NCBI GenBank assembly: GCA_000827265.1
Contig: KN834784.1
Span: 231,719-295,718, forward strand
Origin: Collybiopsis luxurians FD-317 M1
Lineage: Eukaryota > Basidiomycota > Agaricomycetes > Agaricales > Omphalotaceae
Reading direction: 5' to 3'
Length of the DNA stretch: 64,000 bases
Below the pieces are notes generated by a model. That model was given only the letters and a program-made list of their open reading frames with translations, did not search any database and was not told where the DNA came from. The position numbers and the translations under genes were made by a program. This document shows positions 45,037-58,312 of this stretch, one piece after another. The stretch's first letter is position 1. Each line of letters opens with the position of its first letter.

Positions 45037-47421
45037 TTAGTATATAGAAGGTCAGGTTATGATACAACCCTCAGAACTTATTTGTGTTCTGAGGGTACAT
45101 TATTCCTTCCTCTATTTGTCTGATCTTATATTTACATACCTGTAGCCATGTGTACTTATGTAGGACTTCAGTTATTTTAACAACTATTTACTGTATATAA
45201 GCTGTATGGTTCAGTTGACCTGCAACCAGATACATCATATGAAAGTGATAAATTTGTGACCTTCAAGTTCCATAAATCTTGTATCTGTACATCCAGCTTT
45301 TATTGTATCAGCAAAATTAATAGCTAGCATTATTAAGGCTCTTCTCTAAATTCCCTCTGAGCCTTTTTTATCATTCTATGTTTACTGTTTACAAAATATG
45401 TGTCTGTTTGTTTATGAAATACAAAGATTTTCTATCTCTTCTGTGAATTATAAAAATAACAAAAATTGGGCTCACCAAAATTATAGAGATGGTCAAAATA
45501 AAGTGTTCCTCCAAGCCCATTTGTTGATTTTAGGCCCTCCATGAATATCTGATAGATTTTTGAGGATCTAGAGACTTTTGTTGCCTTTCATCATTCCATT
45601 AGCACATGATGTACCCAGTTGTAGGTCAACTTTACCTCAGTTTATGGATGCTTCCACATCTGATTGTCACTCTATATCTCACTCTCATATCTTTGCTTAC
45701 CACTGTGTAGAGGACAAACAGAATTTATGTGTTATTAATTCTGTTTCCTACCCAAGTGCCAACAAACTTGCCTTCTTCATATACAAATTATTCTTTAATT
45801 TCCAACAAAACTGAATTGTCCTTGGATGGTCAATAGTGTAGTTCTTTGCCAATTTTACCATTTCTTTCCCATCTCTAAGTCTTTCAGTTCCATTTCAGCC
45901 TTGCATTCATAATCAATCTTTTACTAAATTACAGATATGCCTTGTGCCACTTGTAAGGACTTGATCTTCAGACTCTAGAGCCCTTCCAGACTTGTACAGT
46001 ATTAGGGCTTGGCACTGTAACATATACAGGTTACTGTCAGCAACTGTACTTTGACTACTGAGATATAGCAGCAAAGGCCCTCAATAATACTGTCTTAGTC
46101 AGGCATCACATCAAGAATAAGCAAAGGGAGTTATATTGAGCAAGAGAGTACAGGAGGATAGACAAGATTGAAGCTAAGGAATACTCTACAAGTGTACGCT
46201 ACTTATACTACTGACTACAGAACTCTGGAAGGTTACAGAAGGTGGCGGAAGTGTATGGAAGGCTGTAAGTATATGAGTCATAGGTGATGTGGCTAGTGGA
46301 CAGGAGGAAAGCATATGGTAGTGAACAATTGTAACCTGTTGTATGTGGTGTGTAAGTGAAACAGTTTGATAAGTAGAAAGGAAGAAAAAGGAAGATAGAT
46401 AGAAGAGGCACTACAGTCAAGTACTATCATTGTATAGTGCCCCTAGGATTATATAAGTTCTGGAAATCTGGCAATTATGTATGTTATGTAAGCAGAGATA
46501 AGATAAGATGAAGAAAAGTGATGTTTTGTAACAGTTATCTGTAACCATACTATGTGCTGAAGCTTGAGAACCCTTGACAGTACAGTTACAGAAAGTTTAC
46601 AGAGTTGTAACAGTACTTACTGTAACCGTAAATATGTTATACTTATATTCAGTATTAATTTATGAGGCAATGTACCTAATCTTTGTCAAGTAACTCACTA
46701 TTCAATGACTGCACTGTGGAGTGCAATTCAGTGCTAAATCTTTGCACAATACATTGTCAATGAGTTAAAGTTGACAGGGTAGAGACCTGAATCATAACCA
46801 TGTGATTGCAGGCCAGGCTGTGAACATCTGAAAGATTGAAACCAGGTTTGTATTCATATCAATTCCCAAAATTAAACACTGCACTAGGCTTCACTGCCTT
46901 AGAGGCACCTTGTGCAAGTGTACAGATCCAGGGCAGAACCTATAATGTAATGGCTTTTTGAGCAGAATCTGATTACATCATAGCCTCAAATATAGAATTT
47001 GCACAAGGAGATTGTGTCAGCAATTTATTAGCACTGGTCCAAGCACTAGAAGCTCACATGGTTCTCACATGGTTTTAGGCTTCACTATATAAGCATTTTT
47101 CCTTCATTACGCTCCTTTTCCTTAACCATTTGCCTTTGCTATCACACTGTATGTGCTTGTACTAGCCACAAGGACCAAATGTTGATTTATTCTTGCTTCT
47201 TTTACCCTCTCAAAAATCTCAATAGACTGAAGTGAGTGAGTATCTGGAAAAAATACAGTATCAAGAAAGTGAGCATGAAGAGAGTGTGGGGTGTGAAAGA
47301 ATTTAGGCATATCAGGGGTATGAATAAGCAAGGTGATTATGGCCAGAATATGATCATCCTGCTGTATTACAGTCAGGTGTTTACAGTCTATGGCCAACCC
47401 ATAACTGTACTGTTCTGAGAA
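45037..47421. other. Gene-free repeat-compartment DNA
   Basis: Long AT-rich stretch with only short frames. CTCAATAATACTGTCTTAG near 46,080 echoes CTCATTAATACTGTCTTAG near 10,735, so fragments of one dispersed repeat may occur in both islands. No element ends were found. Confidence 0.35.
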
Positions 47422-47636
47422 CATCAGCAAAACTAGTCCTCAGCCCAGGTTGTCAAGTGACACCCCCCCAAATGTTAGGCAGCTTTGAGGTGCCCTGGGA
47501 TCTCTGGGATCTCTGGGCATCTCTGGAGTGCTCTCAGAGATACTCAGAGATGCCCAGAGATCCCAGGGCACCTCAAAGCTGCCTAGGATTTGGGGGTGTC
47601 CCTGGACAACCTGGGCTGTAGGTAAGTTTGCTGATG
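47422..47636. mobile_element. Hairpin MITE-like element C (CATCAG family) with AA duplication
   Basis: Ends CATCAGCAAAACTAGTCC and TAAGTTTGCTGATG, flanked by AA on both sides. The centre is a long, almost perfect palindrome (GGCAGCTTTGAGGTGCCC paired with GGGCACCTCAAAGCTGCC). The single strand could fold end to end. Confidence 0.75.
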
Positions 47637-48117
47637 AATGGACTTAGCCATCACAGTACAGTGCGCATGGTCACTTCGTGACCTCCGAACTGAATAGAAA
47701 ATGTTCCAAAAATTCAAACACTTATTGTAATTCTGCTTTTCAGGATTTGGGTTTCAAACTCATTTAGATATGTAGATACATATGAGAGTTATACCCAGTG
47801 TGCACCGCTAAGCTGTAGCTTCAAGTCAAAAATTTTGGCCCCCGAAATAGTGAAATAGGCACATGACTTATACAAAAAAAATCAAAATAAAATCGGAAAA
47901 AATCGGAAAAAAATAGGAAACACTTTGGGGGCACTTCAAGAACTATCTAGGATTATTTACAACTAATAATATTAACATCCATAAGTATTGAAGCTGGAAT
48001 ACAACAATGAGAGCTGTATTTTTTAACAGCATATGCTGCTTGTCACAGATTCAATCCTCGTCTAGGCACAATGTCAAGCCGAACTCAAATAGAAAGATTT
48101 TGCAGACTACTTACCTA
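47637..48117. other. No gene seen
   Basis: A small hairpin GGTCACTTCGTGACC lies near 47,668. Otherwise unassigned. Confidence 0.35.
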
Positions 48118-48590
48118 TAGGCATCAAGATATCGGTCACAGTGACAGAAATATTGACGGATATTCTGTGCAGAGACTTTATCAAGACTTTCTGGCACAAG
48201 AACTTTAGCGCGAGGAAATGTTCCATCTGCCATCTCACGGAAACCTGTGGCAAGATGAGAGTTTGAAGACAGCTAGCAATGAAATAGCACTTACATTGTT
48301 TTGCTTGTCCCCAAACCATCTCTATCGGGTTAAGCTCACAATGAAACTTCGGCAAAAATAAACATTTGTGACTGCGGCGTTCAATCACAATTTGAAGCAG
48401 AGGTTTTTCCACCATGAAGTCAGGTTGAGATGAGAGAAGCCGTTGCATGCAGCAGGTTGTCACTCGTTCAATATCTTCCTCCTCTCCTTCAAAAGAACCA
48501 CGGCTTGCAAGATCCGGCATACCAGAACCTTCAATTTCTTCTGACCTAGCCTTTGCCTCCTTCGCTGCCTTATCTTGAGCAGCTTGAGAT
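48118..48590 (-). pseudogene. DDE-superfamily endonuclease fragment
   Basis: The C-terminal part of a transposase-like DDE endonuclease common in Agaricomycetes. It reads CCMQRLLSSQPDFMVEKPL, then FLPKFHCELNPIEMVWGQAK, the hallmark block with the last acidic catalytic residue in NPIE. An intron (GTAAGTGC...CCACAG) follows, then DKVSAQNIRQYFCHCDRYLD with AYR before a GTAAGT donor. The N-terminal two thirds are absent, so it is partial. It has more CpG than the DNA around it and may be younger. Confidence 0.65.
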
Positions 48591-48600
48591 TTCTGACACT

Positions 48601-49971
48601 TTCAGAAGTGTGAAAGTGGTTCCATTGTTGAAGTGGTCAAGTGAATTGAACCTCTGTGATGCAACCCAGAAAGCGATATTGAGGTTATCCCAGACAATTG
48701 AACACATGTATGACTTGATGACCAGTTGATATCTAGCAGTGGCCTCTGCTGAGAGAGTCTGTAGGTGCTTGATTGATGTGGTATATGAAAGGCACAATCC
48801 TGCATGAGTGAAGACCTCCATCTTTCACTTGGCTGCACCTGACCCAATCAAGAATAAACTAATAACAGCCTGGAAATTGTTCACTTTCTGTGAACACAAA
48901 ATTGCAACCATTGCACAGATTGTGGCAAAAACCTACAGTAAGTCAATGTTGGTTGGCATTTGGAAATTCTCTGAATAATTACTGTACTTACTAGACAAGG
49001 GTTCCAGTGACCTACATTCCAATGCTTCAAACTTGAATTCTTGCTCATCGTGGTAAGGGCATTCCAGATGTTAGGAGCTTTCTTCTCAAGCTCAGATGCA
49101 ACATTGTTCAGTGAGAAGTTACTGAGAAGTTCTGAAACTGTTGTACCCTTCTTCCTGGTGAACATTTCCTGGACAATAGCACCTTCTTGTGCAAAAAGTG
49201 TGTGCATAATGGGAGTGATAGATTCAGGGGATTCCTCCAAGATTTTAGCAACAATCTCAGGCTCTCGGCTCCAAAGTGTATGGCTGATATTTGCATGTAT
49301 CTGTGAGTCACCGCCATCAGTATCAAGTAGGGCATCAATTGCTGTTCCGAGGCTTTTAACACCAAGGCCACCCAACTCTAATGGCTCCATAACAAGAGAT
49401 ACATGGTGAAGCAGCCTATCCAGCTCATCCCTCTGCTTTCCACGCCTACACTCTTCAATTTCTGCTTGCTGTGTATGTATCTCTTTCTTCCTCTCCTCTT
49501 TCCTCTTAGCTGACTCGACTGCTTCTCTGCGTGACAGATCCTCTTTCCGCTTCCTCTGGAATGCTGTTGGAGAGATTGGAGTCTTCCTAGGGTGACCTGT
49601 ACACTTGCAGTGTGCCAAAAGAGTTGGAAGAAAGTGTAGGGGTGAACTGGGAGGATGCCTAGAGGTACTGGAACTGTGTGTGTGTGAGTCTAATGGAGAA
49701 ATAGGAGTCTGAGTTGAAGTGGATGGGCCAGCTTGAGAGGATTGCTGGAATAATAGTGGAATGGCAAGACTTTCATCTTCATTGGAGAAAGAGAAGTCCT
49801 GTGCAGCTTGCTCTTTACCCAATGACCCAGGCAATGGAGAGGATGGCGGCAAGTCCAATACCAACTTGACTTGGGCCTGAATAGGAGATTTGAATCACTT
49901 CTGGCTGCGCTGTCGTTTGGTGCCATAAATTTGAAGGGAGGTAGAGGGCTAATAGTCCTCATCTGATTCAT
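48601..49971 (-). pseudogene. DUF6589-like transposon-associated protein, N-terminal part
   Basis: A long minus-strand frame (48881-49864) encodes a Ser/Pro-rich N-terminus, a Lys/Arg/Glu-rich coiled region (RKRKEDLSRREAVESAKRK), and a domain with GLGVKSLGTAIDALLD and KKAPNIWNALTTM. The next exon reads FTHAGLCLSYTTSIKHLQTL and MCSIVWDNLNIAFWV. This order matches the start of DUF6589-type proteins, which belong to large mushroom transposons. The copy ends abruptly at about 48,600, where DDE-endonuclease sequence begins, so the rest is missing. Assignment is from motif memory. Confidence 0.5.
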
Positions 49972-50734
49972 TATCCTTGCACTTGGGCATTGAGAGGGAC
50001 TCCGTTTGGAAGTACAGATGAAATTTTCGAATGGCTACATGAAGTGATCAGCTTCCGTAGTAATTTGATTCTAGCGGACTCATTTCAAACGGTAACGAAA
50101 AACCAAAAAAAACTTGTTTATTGTGCTTATAATCTGCATGTATTATACTCTCGAGTGGCCATTTACAATGGGTTTGAAAAATTCATAGTCTCGAAAAATT
50201 CTAAGTCCAAAAGTCTTGTGCGAAAAATATTCGACTGTCCTAAAATCCGAGATTCGGAGCCAGTCGCCGCGTTCGCAGCACTTTGATCGACTCATCATCA
50301 AACGTTGCTGTGAGTCACTCCGGCGCCTGGTTCGAGTCTACCCTTCAGACGGTAATACTGCCAGTTACGTAACTTACTCAGCGCCCGGAACTTGTAAATG
50401 CTAGCTTCATGATACAGCGACTGTCTCAAGATAAACAGAAGTAGTGACCGAGTCTGGCTGCTACAGAATTCTCAAAAAAAGTAATGAGGCACGTCGACCT
50501 TCTTGAACGATGAACGCAAGCTCGTGGTGGTGGTCTAGAGCAGGCTTGAGCGCTTAGCGCTTAATCGACACGGCCCTCTGCGTGAGAAGGTCATTGCCGC
50601 CCGGCACCTTTTTGCGGACCTCTTCCACATCCTCAAGATTACCAGTCTCAGCACACCCCAATTACTCGGATAAACCTCTGATTTTGACTTTGTTGCTTGC
50701 CAAGAATCTGATATAGACCCAACTGTGAAGGTCT
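49972..50734. other. Right edge of island 2; upstream region of the RING gene
   Basis: CpG content returns to normal here. No exon is supported. A GAGCGCTTAGCGCTTAATCG palindrome-like motif at about 50,548 is possibly regulatory. Confidence 0.4.
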
Positions 50735-53730
50735 ATGAGTTCCCGGTCTTCAAGTCCTCCAGTCAAACGCGCCAAAATTGAATCTATATCTCCTAAACTT
50801 CAGGATGAAGCGGAACAGCTGAATGAGGATGTACCCGACGACTTAAACGAGGACCACTGCACGATATGTCTACAAGAAATTGTAGATCGAACCATGATCC
50901 CACCTTGCAGTCACGACGCTTTTTGCTTCGACTGTTTAATGATCTGGACTGGTAAGTGTTCAGATCTATTTGTATACTGAATTGCAGTCTTGACTTTACT
51001 AGAACAATCTCGTCGGTGCCCCCTATGTTCACAAAATATCGGTGACCATGTCATCCATCACTATCGGTCACGGTTCGACTACCAGAAACATTTTCTCCCT
51101 CCGCTTCGTACATCATCGCCGAAGCCACTTTTGCCTGTGGCAAATAGGCCGGTGGCACGTCGTAGTGAACCTAGAAGGCGAATACCCCGCGAGGTTCGAG
51201 AGAGAAGTAGACGAGAAAGGGAAGAGAGAGAAGCAGCTGATAGATTCGACCGGGCGCTGGTGAAGCGAAAATGGGTTTACAGACACGATTTCTATGCTAA
51301 GGTCTGTGCACCTCTTTCTTTCGGGTGACGCTATCAATATTTCAATCATCTTCTTTTAGATGTAGCACATGTCTGACTCCGCGTCCATAGCATGTAGCAT
51401 CAAACTCATACACGCGCTTTCGACCATTCCCGACACCAGCGCAATTCGCGGCTTCTCCTGACTTGATTTCACGAACCACGACATTTTTACGTCGAGAGCT
51501 TCTCGTCTGGCCCGATCTCGATGTCGAGGCAAGTATATTCTTCTGCATACTTAGTTAACGCAACCTACTCATGCTTATTCCCTGGTTTTGGTTCTAGTTC
51601 TTGACTACATTTATTATATCGCTAATGAAAGCAATAGACATAAGGTGACGACGCTTCACCTTGAGTCTAGGTTGCGAGCTAAATAAATTTCAGATCTGAA
51701 TCCGCAGTGAAATTGCGTAAGTTTTTCTATGCCTCAATTCTCAAAGAGGCCATATTATAACTCAACCCGGGTTCAGTCGCCGAATTTCTAGACCTGGATG
51801 CCCCATATATAGAGGGCAGGAGGCATGTTAATGCAGAACACTTTGCACATGGTAAGAGATGTTATTCTACTGCTTATCCAGTCCGTAACACGCCTTTACA
51901 GAGGTATATACCTATGTTCGATCGCCGTATAAGGATCTTTTTATTTACGATACCGTAGTACAAGTAGGTCTGAGCTTCCCCTCCATTTATGGCCATTGTT
52001 CAACGATAGTTTTTCTGCAGTATGACGAATCTCCAGATGCTTCTCCCCCGCGGAGGCAGCGGGAGGCTCGTCCTCCCAAATATACCTCCCAGGAACGTGA
52101 ACGGCGGCGCCGCTCGCGCTCTCACTCCTGGTCTCCTTCTGGAAGGTCATATCCCAGCTCGCGAGCTCGTGAGATGGAGCTGGGCGAGCGCAATTCTCAA
52201 GAGGGCCATAGACGTGGCAGGTCGAGCGCCGAGATTCGTGAGAGCCTCAACCGTCCCATTCCGAGCCCCGGAGTTCTCCTTGAGGGTCAAAGAGCTCGTG
52301 GTAGTTCTGGTGCTGAGAGCCACAAAAGGTCTCGCAATCCGGCTTCTGCTCCTCAGGACAATAAGCGCTTTAGTCCTAGCCTCCAGGTCGTCCCGAGCCC
52401 TGCAACAGCTAGCGCTCCTACCTTCCCAGCTTCCTTCGGCCCAAGCGGTCCTCAAGACACAGGACGAATTGATTCGGACCAGACTGTCTCGAAGGGGAAG
52501 AGGAAGGCTGGAATCGAAGAGCTTGCCTCGGAACCTGATAATCATTCAGCTCTGACCTTTTCCGACTCTGGCAAGAGGTCGTCCCGCCTCCTTGATCTTC
52601 GGTCTTCAGTGCAGGCCCATCTTCTGGGAGATGGGAAGTCCTTGGGCAACCCTTCTAGGCCTGGGTTACGTATCAAAGGGGAGGCGGGACGCTCATCGTT
52701 GTTTCTAACAACTCCTCACAATTCTACAGCAGGGGAGGAACTTCTAATTAAAGAGCGGAGAACTACGTCGTTTGCTCCCGCGGCTGATGATGTTGCTCCT
52801 GCGTCTGCTCCTGCGTCTGCTCCTCTCCGAATCAAAGGACAGGGGAAATCTTCATCTCTATCTCGTCCCAATTCCCTACCATCATCTTTATTGCCTCGGT
52901 TATCCGGAGCGCCGGAGGAAAAGCCCATTACTTCCGCGCCGTTTTCGACGGAAAAGTTGTCAAATACCCAAGATCGAGACCACCAACATTTTTCTGAACC
53001 TCCTGGAGACGAATACACGAAGGAATCCAACAGCGTTCATTCTTCTGGTGTTCCTGAGCCCCGCAATGCTGGGTCGTCATCTTCCCCCTCGACGACATCA
53101 GATAGCTTACTATCGTCAGACATGACGCCGCTTAGTGGTCGCTATGGTACTAAAAACGCCCAGACCGAGGTAGGAGGGTACGGGGCCCGAACGACATTGA
53201 AAGAAATCAGAAGTAACAACTCGAATAATTTGGAACGCAAACTTTCGACGTCGCAACAGCTAGAGACCTATTCCGCAATACCAGAACATATAGCGCCCAG
53301 GGCTACCCACACTGCCCAGGTGGAAAACGGGCCATTCACACCCGAGCGACAAATGAATGGCAATGAATTAGGTTCAGACTCACGCCCGTCATCATCCAAT
53401 GTCCAAGCGTCTTCTCACATCTCCGTTACTGTATCCGGCGTCAGCACGCGACTGCTATTGCAAAATAAACTGGAAGCAGAGAAACGACAACTGCACCTTG
53501 GACATACGAATTCGAATTCCACAGAAAGTTCTTTTGGAAGGTATTTGGGCATTGGCGTTGACGATGGCGATGGCGATGAAAATAGCGATGCATTCGTGGG
53601 TATGGGTAGGGAGGGGCCAGCGCGATCTAGGGCCCTTGAAGCTAGGGAAGTTGAATTGCGAGCCCGTGCGAGGCTTGGAATGAGGCTTGCTTCTGAGAAG
53701 CGGAATTCTGTTGCTCGGGAGAAGTCATGA
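50735..53730 (+). CDS. RING-finger E3 ubiquitin ligase, Topors-like
   Basis: Probable nuclear ubiquitin (or SUMO) ligase of 856 aa. Eight exons (50735-50951, 51003-51301, 51391-51528, 51598-51644, 51694-51716, 51777-51851, 51902-51963, 52021-53730) sum to 2,571 nt in one frame. The C3HC4 RING is near residues 45-90: CTICLQEIVDRTMIPPCSH, FCFDC, RCPLC. It is followed by HYRSRFDYQKHFLPP as in Topors and related fungal proteins. A basic region (REVRERSRREREEREAADR) precedes a conserved block (FAASPDLISRTTTFLRREL, EFLDLDAPYIEG, YVRSPYKDLFIYD). The last 570 residues are Ser/Arg/Pro-rich and probably disordered. Intron 3 (51529-51597) uses a GC donor (GAG|GCAAGT). It converges on the homeodomain gene. 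Confidence 0.87.
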
Positions 53731-54312
53731 ACTATTGGAGGCAGTTGTTAGTTCAACATTTCGTGTACGTAAACTTTAAACGAAAACTTTGTTTGTAGTA
53801 CGCAAAGCAAAGTAGTGATTGATAGATTATGCATACGGGGTGTACGATCGAAGAAGTTGCTACATTATTGGGGGGCAATTATACTATATCACGGGGTTTC
53901 GAATTTAGTTAGATGTTTAAGCAGTCGACAGATACGCTAAGGGAAACAGCTTAAGGATGAGTTAGGGGAGGCAGTACACGTACAACAGAAAGAGGAGACG
54001 AGTATCACAAGCGCTGAGAGAAAACAAGGTCGAAAAGAGCTATAATAGGAAAAGAACCTCCTATGAATTAGAGTAAGACCCTTCGATAGGCCGAAGCTTG
54101 CTGTATTATATAGGGAACGGGAGGAGCATGAAGCGAATCCGTCCATGGGTTAGGAATATAAAAGAGCGTTGGGAAAGGAATGAGAGAGATCGATTCGATT
54201 ATTAGAAAGAGAGTCATCCAAGACGTTAAATTTGTCCGTAAAAAGGCGTCAGGAAGAAAATTGAATTGCCGGAGCGTCGGAGTGGTAAACTTGGAGGCCA
54301 TCCCACAGATTC
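53731..54312. other. Convergent 3' flanks of RING and homeodomain genes
   Basis: AT-rich untranslated-type sequence between two gene ends; no exon. Confidence 0.5.
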
Positions 54313-55931
54313 TCATTCGTTCTCATGGTCACCCGGGCGAGAAGGAGGAGGAGGACTATTGGGCGAGCGGTAAGGAACGAACATTGAGCGTACTGGATCG
54401 TATCTCCCTTCACGCGTAAGGTGGTCTTGGCCCGAGAGTCCGCGCGCGCCGCGAGATGTAGTGGGAGATAAGGAGCCGCCTCGCTCAGAGCTGTGAACCG
54501 ACCAGGTACTCGACCCCGTCAGAGGGACTGAGGTGAAGATTGGGTCGTTCCATTGCGGTTGAGGCTCTAGCGTGAATGGAGGCGGAAGACCAGAGGGAAC
54601 AGTGCCTACCGGTTCAGGAGGAACCGGCAGTGCAGTGAAAGCGAAGGGGGGAGAACGCGTACGCTGGAAAGGAGAGGGGGGAGGAACATTGGCAGGAGCC
54701 GAACGAACAGTAGGCAATGTTGCAATACCCTCGTGAGACTGCTGCGGGAATACCAGCGGGGGAAGTGTCCTCGAGGCATCCCGATACGGTATATTGGATG
54801 AGGACGTACGAGGGGATGCAGGACGGAGCTGTTCGTGCTCAAATCTCCTGGGGGGACTGAGTGAGCGACGTAAAAATTCGCGCGTCGTGAGATGAGGGCC
54901 AGTAACAATGTCAGTAGTTGGAGAAGTAGGTGATTGACTTTCCTGCGGTCTCATCGACCCTCCAAGTCCCGGAACACCCGGAACACCCGGTCCAAGCAGG
55001 CCAGAAGGCAAGTTGGATGATGTGGCAAAAGTCGCGGGGTGAGGATAGGTAGGAGACTGAGAAGGATGCGCTCGAGGATCGTAGAATTCAGGAGCGAAAG
55101 CCCCACCTGGTTGAGACCTAGGGTACAGATTTAGGATATCAGTATCGCCCCCAGAAGGAAACGGGCCATATTGTGGCGGGCGCGTCATTGGCATTTCATT
55201 AGTTGTACGGGGTCGTCGTGCTTTTTGTCGTTGATTCTAAATCAAGAAAACACGTCAAACCCGAATGAGGTTAGAGCGAGAAATGACTAACTTGAAACCA
55301 GATCTGATGATACTGCTCGTCAATACCGTGGCGTAGATTATAACGAGGAGATTAGAGACTCACTTGAACTTTCCGGGCACTGAGTCCAATTGCCCTTCCA
55401 ACTTCCTCTCGCATGGCAGTTGTCGGAAATCGAGACTATCGTAAAAATCAATCGCGACCTCTCAGCGACCCCGAGACGATTCCGTACCTTAGCAAGAAGA
55501 GCGTGCAGGACAGCGGATTGGTGAGGAGTAGTAAGAGTTCGCGTTCTTTTCTTCTTTGGAGGGTCGGACGGCGGAGGGGACCTTTCCGAGCCGTGTCTCT
55601 GCTCCGTGTCTTCGGTATCTGCCATTCCACCCTGAGAATCGGATGAAGGGCTTGAGCGGTCACTCTGTCTACTACCCGCAGGCTCAGCACGCAAACGTTT
55701 AGCCATCGGTTGGTTGGAAGGATTGCTGGTTTCTCGTGGACGTATACGAGATGGACCAGCGATAGGCTCTGGAGTTGAAGGAGGAACGAACGTGGAGGTT
55801 GAAGGGGAATTATGTTCTACAGCACTAGTAGTAGCTTCGTGTGTTGAAGGTCGTAAAGGACTAGTATTATGAGGATCTCCGGAAGGTGGTGGGGAATTAT
55901 TAGTAGAGCGAGGAGATGGAGAATTAGGCAT
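54313..55931 (-). CDS. Homeodomain transcription factor
   Basis: Sequence-specific DNA-binding regulator of 483 aa. Four exons (55488-55931, 55364-55435, 55292-55303, 54313-55236; 1,452 nt). After a Ser/Pro-rich N-terminus the homeodomain starts KKKRTRTLTTPHQSAVLHAL at about residue 125. Helix 2 is in exon 2 (AMREEVGRAIGLSARKVQ). The recognition helix reads IWFQNQRQKARR, with W48, F49, N51 and R53 present. IWFQ is coded by a 12-nt microexon flanked by introns with good borders. The domain is of ordinary 60-residue (non-TALE) length. The C-terminal 300 residues are Pro/Ser-rich and low complexity, typical of an activation region. Mushroom development regulators such as hom1/hom2 are of this class, but orthology cannot be decided here. 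Confidence 0.88.
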
Positions 55932-58312
55932 TCAGATGGAAGAAGGAAAGGAAAGGAAAGGAAGAGGCCCTCGATGCAGCCTTAACGCATCCAGGACCTG
56001 TATGAGGAGAAGGGAAAGAAGGAGATGATGATGGTATTAGCCAGGGTTAAGGCTAACAATGAAAGTCTTCCATGTGTAAACTGTAACCACTACAACGCAA
56101 GGGCCGGATATATGTATTTAGTCACCAAAATTATTGAAACTACACGCGTTTCGTAAGCTTTACGATCGGCAAACAGTTTTCCTCTTATTTCCCTTCCGGA
56201 AAAGTCGAAATTTATGTTAATTTGATCTTGCCCTGTTGAAGGTTATTAGATAGATCCTGAGGGTTTTTGGAAATATACCTTGAGCTTGAGGCGTACCAGC
56301 AAAAAAGTGAAGACCTCCAAAATTTGAATAATCATGGCTAGGCGGCGATCGCGTATCCACTGTCGAGCTAGTAACCAACTCAACTCACAACCTCCAGAAA
56401 TTGAATGTCACATGAAACGCTACCAGGAACATTAAGAGCCTTGAGACGTGACTTGTATATGAAATATCTTTATTCGTTGATCCCGTTGTCACGAAGGAGG
56501 CGGAATAGGAATCGACAGCGGAGGGAAATGACAATGCGTGCGGGCGCACCCCGAAACCGAGAACAGTCGTAAGTGCGCTGTAAGTTGGAGATATTATTCA
56601 TGTTACCTATATCTGTCTTGGTATTTCAACCATGCCGTTCACTGCCATTTTACGCGAGCTTCAAGAACATGCATCGTCTTCCAAAACGGCTTGATAAGAA
56701 AAGTTGGATTTTGGGGATTTTGAAATTTCGTATATGCGCATTATTGGAATCAATTATGCACCAGATTCAAGATTTAACTCCACGCGTAATTACATTGCCT
56801 AGACTCATTAGAAATGAGTTGGATGCCCTTCCACACGGGCATAAATGAATGATATTAGTGGAAGATACGGCAAAATAAAACAATAACTGAAGGCACAAGG
56901 GTGAGAGTAAAATGCTTCTAAAGATGTTCGTTCGCAAGAAAAGCTGTAAGGCGATCAGGTAGGAAGAATTCGGGCCATACGCCATTTTCGTATATATCCT
57001 GGTGGAAATTTACATTCTGCCATTCAACAACACCAATAATCACGAGTTAAATGTGATTCCTCAATTTTCTGTCTGAAGATAAGCACGTTGGAGGGTTCAA
57101 GGCAAAGATAGCTTTGCACGTCAAATGATAGGATGAAGAATGAAGGATTCATTATGGCCACTTGATAGATGAAGTCGCCGCGCTGTCTCCTACATAACAT
57201 TCTGACAGAATCTTGCCTCGTTGCCGGAGACCTAGTATTGCCTGGGGGACATATTCTTACTGGGCATAAACGAATAAAGGTGTATCCTGCTTACTAGTTA
57301 AAGTTTTATTGCGAACCCAGAAAACAACCGCATAAAGCGTCCAAATTTGAGTTGATCGCAGAACATTCTATGGTACCCATGCGTTCGGAACTTCCAAATG
57401 CGACAGCATAGGATAGCAATTGTTGAACAGTTGATAAGTAATCGGAGGTTTCCAGAGGGAGTAAGTGCTGGGACAATGTATTTCGGAATGAAGGCTACCG
57501 TAATTCACTCTAGCTGTCGGAGACTTACTGCTTGTAGAAAATGCATCTAAATTTCTGTTCAATGAAGAATTAATCTATTCCGAGACAGCAAGTGCTGCTA
57601 AATCGTACCATGGCAACCAAAACAGGCATAGCAAAGACCGCAGTAAGTACTTCGCGCATTCCCGTTCGTCAAACGAAGGTTTATGTAGGACCTTGGGAGG
57701 CATGCGCATGTGACTGGTCAAATCATCCGCTGATCGCGTCAAGATCGCGTCCATCCTCCAGTTTCTAGGACAGGCAGGTTAGGAATACGAATCACGATCG
57801 AGGAATAACCGGCCGTCCCTCAATTGATTCGATCCGCGTCCTTCCTTCCGTCAAACTTCCGATGAAGAAATTAATCATTCGGAGGCTGCAAATTGCAATA
57901 TCTAGGTGGCAACCCGGTCATAATGAAAGAGATAAAGTCGCGTGACGTCACATCATGTTAGTCAAGGCGACAGGCAAACTTAGGCGAACTCAGGCAAATC
58001 GTAAATCGTGAGCCTCGGGCGTATCGCATATCTATCTCGACTCGGAAAAGATCAGGAAGAAAATCATTTGATAGCAATACAACATGATGTGACAATCAAA
58101 TTCGAAGGACAATATACTGTACATATACGTGGGTAAGCAGGTGATATTTGGCAACGAAGCAGAATGAAAGAAAGCGCAAGTACATAAGTACTGGCCGCAT
58201 GGCAGTGCATTAAAATACATTAGACAGAAACGCCTAGCTGGAGAGATATCAGCAACTTAAGTACAAAAACTTGAACCTTCAAGAGGAAATATGCATCGAG
58301 GCATTGTATGAT
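55932..58312. other. Intergenic, no gene seen
   Basis: 2.4 kb of CpG-normal DNA upstream of the homeodomain gene. Open frames are short and overlap on both strands. It may hold long regulatory regions or a non-coding RNA; nothing can be supported. Confidence 0.4.

Noticed and set aside
48030..48070. tRNA-like GATTCAATCCTC motif
   Set aside because: No matching A box or cloverleaf around it.
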